Origin: Oscarella lobularis
Taxonomy: Eukaryota; Porifera; Homoscleromorpha; Homosclerophorida; Oscarellidae
Reading direction: 5' to 3'
Length of the DNA: 64,000 nucleotides
Assembly (NCBI RefSeq): GCF_947507565.1
Contig: NC_089178.1
Location: 3,286,001 to 3,350,000 of the forward strand
The translations under genes and the position numbers were made by a program. The notes under the pieces were generated by a model that was not told where the DNA came from, did no database searches, and saw only the letters and a list, made by a program, of their open reading frames with translations. Shown one piece after another: positions 52,101-61,764 of the stretch. Positions within the stretch are counted from its first letter, which is position 1. Every line of letters starts with the position of its first letter.

Positions 52101-54737
52101 TCCGACTACCAGTTGGCTTGCAATTAACCTCTTAATGTTACAGGGAATGAATATGGTAGCAGCCGTCTGTCTTTTTTATCTTAGCGAAGAAGATGCTTTC
52201 TGGTACAGAAATCGAATTTGCATTGTTATTGCCACTTTAATCTCCTCTCAGGGCTTTAGTTGCTATTATTGACAGATTTCTCCCTTCGGACTATTATTCG
52301 GGCAACCTTGTTACGGTTCAAGCCGACCAAGTAATAATAATCATCATCATCTCTTTGTTTTTTATTTGTGATGGGGATACTAGAGCGTTTTAAAAGATAT
52401 GATTGAAGACAGAGATCCCGAGCTTTCGAGGCATCTAGATAGCATGGGGATCGATATTGGAATGATATCTCTCAACTGGTTCATGACAATCTACGTCGAT
52501 TCGTTGCCACCGGAGGTAGATAAATCCTAAAGAAGAGCTTTTCTTAATTAATGCTACGTATGTAGTCGATGTTTCGCGTTTGGGACTGTTTTCTTCTAGA
52601 GCAACAAAAGGTTTATTGTTGCAGGTATTTTAGTTTCTCCTTTGTTACGTTTCTTTCTCTCTACTAGGTTCTCTTCCGAGTTGCTCTCGGTTTGTTGCTT
52701 CTCCATAAGAGCAAAATCCTTCTGTTCGATAATCCTATTGGACTTCTGGGCTTTCTCAAAAGTATACCCAAGCTCGCTTACAATGCTGACGTTGTTATGA
52801 AGGTATACGTCACGCTGTCTACGTTGACTCGCTGCTTTGACTCCTATGCAGGCTGCCTTTACAAAACCCTTCTTTTCGAGAAGCCAAATCAGAAAAAAGA
52901 GAGAACATTATGTCAAAGTATTGACCGAGCAATTGGGATTGAATTCGTCGCTGAAGCGTACTTCCACTATCTCGTCGTCGACAGTGAGCCCTTTAATTAA
53001 TAAGCCAATGCCAAATCTAATTTTCTCATATTCCAGTTAAATAAAATGTCCCTCAAGTACCGGTCCACTCAGCAGTCGTCCGCATGGGAATGTGCAGTTA
53101 TGTCAGATCGAGGTAAAACCGACGAAGACATTTGTACGATGACGGGATTGATTCGAAATTTCGTGCAAAACTACAGACGTTGCTTGGCTGTGCCAAGGCG
53201 CTCATCAAAACGACGGACGAGTGGTCGTTCTTAACGTTCACGGCGAAGAAGCCGAGGCCGGTCTTCTTCCATACAAGGTATTTTTTGTTTGAAAGTTCTC
53301 GTGGTTAAAAATAGTAGCCATTTCGTCTGTAGTCGGATTCGCGCATAACTTGCATTTCTGTACTGAATTCCGACGTGATGCTGCTGTGCACTTTGTCGTG
53401 GACGTTACTTGCCTTTAGCACCGAAACGGGGTATAAAGATTATTCGTGGCCACCGCTCCTTTAGATCGTTAGTATATGTTGTATGAAGGAATTTGCTTTG
53501 GTCGGAAAGGTTGAAGGATAGTCCTGTCAGTTTGGCGTGCGCGTCGTCTTCAGTGGCGTACGTTGGTCTAGTAGACGGAGAACTTTCCTTTTTTGAGGTT
53601 GCCGAGATTCTCAATACTTCCTCCTTATAATTATAATTTATCTTAAGGAAATTTCTGAAAAAGGCAGTGGACCGGCAAAATTTATTTCTATTCAAGAAGG
53701 CCTTCCCGTGCTGTCTTTGCTTATAGTAAACGATCAGTTGTGGTGTGGCTCTGGTAGTTGCGTTATTGTGCTGGATACACAGTCAGTCTTGTACTTGTAA
53801 TTGCGTCCTTTGCTAATGTTTTTATAGAACGTTTGAAGAGCTGAGCTCGTTTAAAACCGATTACAATCCGAAGAAAGCCGTCCATCGTATGATGGTGGGT
53901 AAGCACGGAGTCTGGACTGGAGCTCGAGGGTAAGAACAAACCCAAGTTCTGTTCATCGTGTCAGCTATATGTCTTTAAGATCTTCGGAAATTAAGCTGTG
54001 GCACATGGAGAGTTTTGAGCTGCTCTACTCATTTGATGTGAGCAGCGTTTTATATCAAGGTCTCGACGATGCACCCAAGGTAAGTTTGCTTATTCAAAAT
54101 CAATTTACTTTCTTCACTTGGATTTACCGTAGTCCGGATCCTTGTCTCGCAACATCAGTCAGTCGGGATCAACGAATCCCTGTCGAGTGACGTCATTGCT
54201 TGTTACGGAGAAGAACGTGTGGATTGGAACTGGCGGTGGTCATTTGATTATCGTGGATATCATTGACAAAATCGGAGGCGAGCCAACTTGCTCAACTACT
54301 TATTAGTTTTTAGTTATAGAAATGTTAAGGTTGCTGTTCCCTCAAAGTGCAGTCACTCCAGAAGCTGTCGGATGACGGGGTCCGGTGCATTGTTCAGAGC
54401 AGGTTTCGTAGTCCTTTTCATTCGTTTTCTATACAGTACGTATTTATTTGACAAGGTTGCCGACGGATCCTGTCATTCTTACTTGTCCACATCGAGGACT
54501 CACCAATTTGTGGCGACCGGAAGAAGACGAGAAGGTAGAATATGAGCATTGCATGTGTTTCGAGCAATTGGGAATTTGCCGCAACAGAACGCGAAGAAAA
54601 CGGTGTGGAAGTCTATCAAAGTAGAATGCATCGAGACCGTCGAATCTCTGGGCATTTTCAAAACAAAATCAGCGACAGAAGAGCACACAAACAGCGACGA
54701 GCAATCGACAGAGACAACTCAGCAGCAAACAGTTTGA
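49130..54737 (+). CDS. TBC1D2: TBC1D2-like RabGAP (PH, coiled coil, TBC) with C-terminal beta-propeller
   Basis: TBC1D2/Armus-type proteins inactivate Rab7 on endosomes. The start was chosen because exon 49130-49141 (MSTQ) splices in phase 0 to 49205-49250. This yields GFFSLSGFLYIVQKTGFRKQ and KKKWFFFFDESECQLTYY, a PH domain. A Glu/Lys-rich coiled coil spans about 49750-51200. The TBC domain runs about 51370-52900, with VDEYGYV, PSIGYCQGMNMVAAVCLFYL and SLNWFMTIYVDS; the catalytic Gln of YCQG is present. The final TBC exon ends at 52983. A 53-nt phase-0 intron joins it to WD40-like exons, including DVAWLCQGAHQNDGRVVVLN, LWCGSGSCVIVLD, and VWIGTGGGHLIIVD, which resembles the LRRK C-terminal propeller. 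The stop is TGA at 54735-54737. If the 52984-53036 intron is retained, the protein stops after the TBC domain. Confidence 0.83.
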
Positions 54738-54809
54738 CGTCACACATGCAATACTCGCGAGAAGAGCGCTTGCACTTTCGCGCGCAGTCTGTAACAGGTT
54801 TTTGTTTCT

Positions 54810-57800
54810 CTACCCTGGAATGAAGGGAAGCCTGTTCTTGCATGCAGCAAAGGCGTTCTCGTCCCAGTATTTCATGACGCAGTGCATTAGGAAACGCGAG
54901 AAAATATCCGAGCTGGGCAGATAAAGAGCTGGGCTGTTCCACACGTATTTGAGCCAGGTTTGCGATTGATTTGGGTCAATGATGCCGTCGATAATTTCTA
55001 GAAATCGCTCGGAGTTCATCACCTGACCCAATTTTGATGGAAACATTTCGGAGAATACGTACTGTCTGTTCCAATTAGTCTTATTATATTCTAGAACGAA
55101 TTGTAATAAGATTTCTGTTTTCTAGGAATTTGACTGCTCGCTTACGGTTTGCTATAGCCAAATCGAGGTACCAGTGAATAAAATCGGTGAAAATTTGCTT
55201 TTCGTTGTCTAGGAACATCAGACGATAGTTTGGATTGTTATTGTACACCGGACTGACGGCCGAAGAGAAGAGCAACGGCGACGATTTTTCCAAAGTGGGA
55301 TTTTTCATGTCGGCGAATAGAACGCGATACGTCTCCTTGTGCATATGAGCAAAAAGTTGGCCTAAAACAAAAAATCGCGAGTTCTTACAACAGTCAACGG
55401 ATGTTTTACCGGCTATGACGTGCGGATATCGATTGGCCGTGATGTCAACATACACTTCCGTAGCATTTTTCTTCCAGAACGCGGGAAATCCAAAGGGATC
55501 GACCCTGGAAAGAAGTCACTACTATTAGAACAAAACGGCACGTCTGATTTTTTATTTTACCCTGGCGGGATATGACCAGCAATGATAACTTTCTTTCCGG
55601 ACTTTTCAGCTTTGGCAAGTTCCTTTGCCAGCCACTTCAATTGATGCTCCCCGTCGCGAAGGAATTGATTGGTCACGGCTTTTGCTTTGGCTGAGAAATA
55701 GTTGGTGTTGAGAAGGAGCATTGTTATTTTGTCGCTGAGAGAAACTTTGTAGTATCCACCGGCCAAGAACGTCTTTGCCAGCTGCCGTTTTGTCGTCGGC
55801 TTCACACCTGATCGCAAGGAGCATCTCTTGCACAGAATCAAGGGACTCCATATGGCAAGGACGCTTGCGAACCATTTCCTTGGAGGAGTCGGCACGTAAT
55901 AATCTTCCGGAAGATCGTTATTTCCAAGAGCAGGAAAAACGTACTTCGTTGGAAATTCGGCCTTGAGTTTCAAAGCCATTCTTGTCATTGACTTGAAAAC
56001 CAATTGTCCTCCGTGCCCGGAGAAATCGCCCGTCACCAGAATGAAATCAGCGTTGACGTTTGGCTCAGAGTCTGTTTTAGTCATAGAGTCTAAGAAATTG
56101 TCGACGAGAAGAGTAGGACTGTCACAGCCCGGTCTTCCGTACGGAGCTTTATAAGGAGCGACAGCAGCGGTGATTCCTGACTGGCAATAGGTCGGGGATG
56201 TGTCGACCGATTCGTTGTAGGCGAGATTCATGTGGATGTCGGTGATATGAAAGAAACGCACCCACGCATTTGGAAACGTTGCTTTGGCGGGATTGGATTG
56301 ATTTTGAGTAAGAATTGTGGAGTTGAAAGTGGTGTGATTATGCAAATGACAGTCGCTGTACGATACGACACCTATGGTGACATTGATGAAGGTAAAATTC
56401 ATTGCCGTCACGTTGGACAAGACGAGACTATCAATGGTGACGTTGACGAATGTCACGTTCCTAAGAGACGAATTGACGAACTCCAGATGTGGCGACGAAA
56501 AATTGAAAAGGGTCACGTTGACGGCGTTCACGTCCATTATACGGAGAGCGGGGTACTGTCCGTAAAGATCAGTACGATTAAGATTCAATTGCACGTAGGA
56601 CGGCAAAGGCGAGCCAGGATAAAGAGCTAGAGAGCGTCACGATCAACAGAATATAAAATCATCTAATAGGCTATTTACCTCTAACGTGGACAAAGGAGGA
56701 TGCTGATGCGTTGCAGCTGTTTCCGATGGCTGTGCAGGTGTAGACTCCACCGTCAATGGGACGAACGTTTGCGATAAGAAGACCGTTGCTGTGAGACAGG
56801 TACTGATGACGAAGACCATTTTTTACTTTAACGCCGTCGTGACTCCAGACAACGGAATTCGCGCCGTCAGTTTGGCAGGACAAAACGATGCTGTTATTGA
56901 AGGCTTCCGCGTTGAAAGTATGCGGAGATGTCAGACCGTTGAAAGCGTGAATCGTTTCGATGGCGTCCAAGATAGCCGCCGATCGATTGACGGGCGACTG
57001 GTGAGGCAAACTGATAGCATCATCGCTTTGATCTTGAAGCAATCCGCCGAGAGAATGTCGACGCAAGCTGATGACTTCCAGTGCGTCGAGGACTTGCAAA
57101 GCGCGTAGGAGAGAAGCTGGCGTCAACCCAACGTCGAATTTCTTCAGTTTCGACCAGTTTAGCAGATTGTCCATGACGGGAATCTGCATCGATGATTGAA
57201 CAAGGGCATTTGCATTCAAATAGACCATCACGTCGGAATTCGGTGGGTGTGTTATTTTCGTGGGGCACGCAGCAGCTGACGCTTCTGGATTGCACATACC
57301 CAAATGCATCATACGAATTGGCATCTTTGATTCACAGGCAATGCGATGCATTGCGCAGTGGGATGGATACGTGCGCCCGTCTGAGCCGCACACTTTTCTC
57401 ATCTTCTCGCATTCGCACTTGGATCGGCAGAGACATATTTCTTCTCCGTCATTGTCGTTTTTGCACATAGAGTCATAAAGGCGGGGGCTCTGCTCGGCTG
57501 TATCTGCATAACAAAGAGAACAAAACGATGATGTCCCTCCAGGTTGCGGTCCTTGTGGTTGCCGTACCTTCGAGCCGAAGGCAAACTGGACCTCCTTTGT
57601 CGTTCAACTTGCAAATCTCGCTTGGCTTGCAAAAGCAGCCGTCACAAGGATCTGAACGCAGAATTCAATTTTTTCCTGTGATAGGCTATGCAATGATTTT
57701 ATCGCTGAAGAAAACTCACGAATATCGGGAAAATCTTCTTCAGCAACGTCGAGAATCTGCAACAATTTAAAACAGCGGGTGTCTAAGTCGTCGGAACGAA

Positions 57801-57876
57801 TCTACGTCATTACAGAGGCTTTGGCCATCAACAGAAGGCTCAAGATCAAGACGAACGCTGCATTGCACATTGACAT
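54810..57876 (-). CDS. Secreted ASM-like phosphodiesterase with follistatin/Kazal and Ig modules
   Basis: The signal-peptide exon starts at 57876 (MSMCNAAFVLILSLLLMA). Next come a Cys-rich follistatin-like segment (CDGCFCKPSEICKL) and a Kazal module (about 57420-57280; VCGSDGRTYPSHCAMHRIAC). A linker follows, then one Ig domain (about 56860-56680; SCQTDG...GVYTCTAIG). An Asn-glycosylation-rich region precedes the calcineurin-like phosphoesterase. Its metal motifs are present: DIH, GDFSGH, GNND, GHIPPG and AHMH. The C-terminal helical domain ends CKNRLPFIPG with TAG at 54810-54812. This family hydrolyses phosphodiester or pyrophosphate bonds of nucleotides or sphingolipids; the substrate here is unknown. 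Kazal-Ig resembles follistatin-like proteins, so the fusion may place the enzyme in the matrix (inference). Its stop lies 72 bases from the convergent TBC gene. Confidence 0.87.
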
Positions 57877-58227
57877 TCTCAGCCACGTCTGAAATCGTCA
57901 GCGCTCAAAGAAAGCACTCAACTCGCCGCTGCTTTGAGGGACAATGGCTTGAACTTGGGAGAGCTCATTGTTATGTACAGCGAATTCGTGAAAGCACGTG
58001 AGACGTCTCTGTGGATACTGTACCTCTCTGGCGCGTATGCATTGGAATCGGTGACCACCGGCGCCGCTGGCACGGTTCCCGTTAATTAATTAGCGCCGTA
58101 CGCAATTGGAAACCTCAAAATCATTGGCACGACTCCCGTGAGTGCTATAATTCTTTATTGCCAACTTGAATACACGTGTAACAACGCCACAGACAAAACA
58201 TTGACTACTTTCAAGATCGTGAAATTT
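57877..58227. other. Spacer between two phosphodiesterase paralogues
   Basis: This is the promoter side of the Kazal-Ig-phosphodiesterase gene and the 3' flank of the next paralogue. I see no coding signal and no strong repeat. Confidence 0.5.
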
Positions 58228-59859
58228 TTAGCCGGAAAGAAATGGATGCGCCTTTTTACAGGCGCTGAGAGCGCTTTGATTCCAGGTCTGAATGGCGCAG
58301 TACAGTCGGAATCGCGAATAGGAGACAGCTTCTGGCAAGTACTCTGCCGTACGATGCCATATATAATTATGCCACACTTCGTCGCTGGTTTTGTTCAAAA
58401 GCTGCTGATTGAGGTTGAAAATTCGCTGCGAATTGATCACTTGCCCCAATTCAGATGGATAAGATTGAGAGAACGTGTATTCTTCCAACCAATGAGTTTC
58501 ATTGTATTCTAAAAGAACCGTGGCTGTCTTCTATGAAAAAACCAATCCGCCTTTACTCACCATCAGCTACAGTCAGGTCGAGATACCACTGACGATAATC
58601 AGTTATTGTTTGCCTTTTGTCATCCATGAACATCTTACGAAAAGAAGGATAATTGCTGTAGACAGGACTGATGGCTGCAGTCAAGAGCATCATAGCCGAT
58701 TGCTGCACGGATGGAGAACTTTGATCGACGAAGAAGAGTTTGAAGTCGTCCTGATGATCGTGAGCGAACAACTGACCTAAAAAACGAGAAATCCGATTAT
58801 TGATTGACTTGAATGAAGAAGCTACTAACCGGCAATGACTTGAGGATATTGACGGGCTGTGATGTCAACGTACTTCTGAGTGGCATCGCTGATCCAAGAA
58901 TCGGTCAAGCTGAATGGATTGATTCTAAAACAACTCTCTAAGCCACAAACGGTATACGGAGAAACTGGCGAGAACTGAAATTACCCTGGAGGAATGTGTC
59001 CGGCTATTATTGCCTTCTTCCCTTCCGTTTCAGTGATCTTGAGCTGCTCTGCCAACCACGTCAACTGATCGTTAGCTGTTTTGTTAAATAACGACGTTCG
59101 ATGTTCGTTTAGGACACTGGTCGAGTAGTAGACGGTATTGAGAACGAGCAGCGTCATTTTAGACGAGAGAGAGACTCGATAATAGCCGCCGATCAAAAAC
59201 GTTTGATTGAGAGAACTCTCCGTCGTTGGCGTGACGCCGGATCGCCACGAACAGGACGAGCACAAGATGAATTTCTTCCACAAAGTCAAGACGTCTTCGT
59301 ACCAATTCGTCGGCGGCGTCGGTATGTAATAATCCGCCGGAACGTCGTTGTTGCCGAGACAAGGGAACACGTACGTTTTGGGAAACGTTTTTCGCAGCTG
59401 ATCGGAGGCGAACGCTATGGCATTGAGCACGGTATCGTTGAAGAGCGAGTGACCGGAATAATCGCCTGTCACGACAATGAAATCGATCATTTCATCTTTG
59501 GATTTCATCGCTTGAAAAGCGCTCTGTACGAGAGACGCCGGCGAGTCGCAACCGATTCGTCCGTGGAAAGATGGGTAAGGCGCCGCTGCCCAATTACCAT
59601 ACTTACGGCAATAGGTCGGCCACGCTGCTACGTTGGGGTCGTAGAGGGGATCGTAGTGAACGTCGGCGAGGTGATAGAAGCGAATCCAATCTTTCGGAAA
59701 ATTGACTTTTTCATCAGACTCGGCTGAGCAGGGGAGTTTTCTCGTCCACGTCACACCCAGAACGATTGCAAGCACAAAGGCCAACAGTAGAAAGAAGACC
59801 GCCACTAAGAAGCAACAGCATTCTCGTCCATTTGTTCTGCTGCTGCTGCTTCCGCCCAT
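58228..59859 (-). CDS. ASM-like phosphodiesterase, type II membrane form
   Basis: An ectoenzyme of the SMPDL3/acid-sphingomyelinase family. A cytosolic stub (MGGSSSSRTNGRE) is followed by CCC and a signal anchor (FLVAVFFLLLAFVLAIVLGV), so the catalytic part faces outside or the lumen. Motifs run ADVHYD, GRIGCDSPASLV, VTGDYSGH, CLGNNDVPADYY, AGHIPPG and, after two introns, QLFAHDHQDDF. The C-terminal domain ends CKKAHPFLSG with TAA at 58228-58230. All expected metal ligands are present, but the GNH(E/D) motif reads GNND. There are four exons, with breaks after GHIPPG, before QLFAH and before the last 90 residues, the same positions as in the next paralogue. That supports tandem duplication. 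The substrate is unknown. Confidence 0.9.
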
Positions 59860-60067
59860 CCTTGATTGCTTTTGTCACCCATCCCAGCCTGCGCATGTCT
59901 GTGGTCACTGATTATCAGCACTCTACCGCCACAGGGAAATCATCCTAACCACATTCTAACGACACCAGCGAATTGGTATGTAGGAGCGAATGCGTTTGCT
60001 GTGTGAGCCTAGGCACTAACAATCTGTGTGTAGGCTAGCTCTGACGATTCAAGGTGGCGGCTGCTAC

Positions 60068-61716
60068 TCAACCAGAAATAAACGGAAACTTCTGTTTGCA
60101 TGCATCAAAAGCAGTCTCGTTCCACCTCTGAATGGCGCAGTGCAGTCGAAATCGAGAAAAGGTAACACTGTCAGGCAAGTATTCTGCCTGACGATGCCAC
60201 AGATAATTGTGCCACGTATCGTCTTGAGCTCGGCTCAGGATTTGCTGACTAAGACTGGACACCCTCTGAGAATTGATTACGCTTCCCAAATCAGATGGAA
60301 ACGATTCAGAAAACGTGTACTCTTCCAACCAGTGAGTTGACAGAAATTCTAAAGAAGAAGAAAACCTATGCTGCAAGTCAAGACAATATTGCTCTTCTAA
60401 GATACCATCAGCAATAGCCAGGTCAAGATACCACTGTCGATAATCAGCTATCGTTTGACTCGTGTCATCTAGAAACATGAGACGAAAAGCGGGATTATTG
60501 TTGTAGACTGGACTAATGGCTGGTGCGAAGAGCATGGCTGAAGACTGATCCACGGACGGAGACTTTTGATCAGCAAAAAAGACTTTGAAGTCATCCTTGT
60601 GCATATGAGCAAACAGCTGACCTGAGAAGAGAGACATGACAATGAGTATGAGCAGCTACTAGGAATTCTAACCGGCAACAACGTGAGGATACTGACGGGC
60701 CGTGATGTCAACATATCTAAGCGTGGCGTTGCTGACCCAAAAGCTAGATAAATCATAGGGATTGATTCTACATATACAATTATGAGAAATATGGGCACAT
60801 GGGAGGAAATAGTACTGTACCCAGGTGGTACGTGCCCAGCTATAATTGCCCTTTTACCGTCCTTTTCAGCGTCTGCAAGCTGCTCAGCCAACCACGTCAA
60901 CTGTCCTTCAGCAGTTTTCTCAAACAACGGAGTGCGATATTGACTCTTCACGGTCACCGAATAGTAAACGGTATTGAGCACAAGCAACGTCAATTTCGAC
61001 GACAGGGACACGCGATAATAACCACCAGTCAAAAACGTTTGACGGAGAGAACTCTCCGTCGTCGGCGTGACACCCGATCGCCACAAACAGGACGAACACA
61101 GGATGAATCCCTTCCACAAAGTCAACACGTCCTCGTACCAATTCGTCGGCGGCGTGGGTATATAATAGTCGGCTGGAACGTCGTTGTTGCCGAGACAGGG
61201 AAACACGTACGTCGTTGGAAATGTTTCGCGTAGCTGATCAGTCACGAATTGAATGGCATGGAGCACGGTCTCGTTGAAGAGATTATGCGCTGAAAGATCG
61301 CCGGTTACGACGATAAAATCGACCGTTTCGTCTTCGGTTTTCATCGCTTTGACGGCGTTTTGGACGAGACTTGCCGGGGAATCGCAACCGATTCGGCCAT
61401 AGAGTGCCGTCGTCGCTGCGGTGACGGCGTTTTGGTTTGCACGGCAATAGGTCGGTCTCGACGTCACGTTCGACTCGTATTCGGGGTCGTAGTGAATGTC
61501 GGCGACGTGGAAGAAGCGAATCCAATCGGATGGAAATGTTGTTTTGTTCGATTGATTCGTCGTTGTGCAGGGAAGTTCTTCGATCCAAGTCAGAGCTAAG
61601 GCGACGGCCAGTGCGACGGAGGATAGTACAAAGAAAATCGTCGCTGCACAGTGCCAGCACTTTGAACGGCCACGAGCTCGTCGGCCGTCCAGGAACGGTT
61701 CGTCGAGGTTTTCCAT
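60068..61716 (-). CDS. ASM-like phosphodiesterase, type II membrane form, second copy
   Basis: The closest paralogue of the neighbouring gene. The start at 61716 (MENLDEPFLDG) is preferred over the far upstream in-frame Met at 62028, which would overlap the divergent gene. An acidic/Leu cytosolic stub that could act as a sorting signal is followed by a signal anchor (ATIFFVLSSVALAVALALTW). Motifs run ADIHYD, GRIGCDSPASLV, VTGDLSAH (Gly changed to Ala, His kept), GNNDVPADYY, AGHVPPG and QLFAHMHKDDF. It ends CKQKFPFISG with TGA at 60068-60070. The last intron boundary near 60400 is less certain: the frame can read through about 60350-60410, adding about 20 residues. The start lies 48 bases from the divergent death-domain gene. 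Confidence 0.9.
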
Positions 61717-61764
61717 TGGAGTGTCACGTGAGCCTGCGCATTTTTGCGAACACACCTCTGCGCA

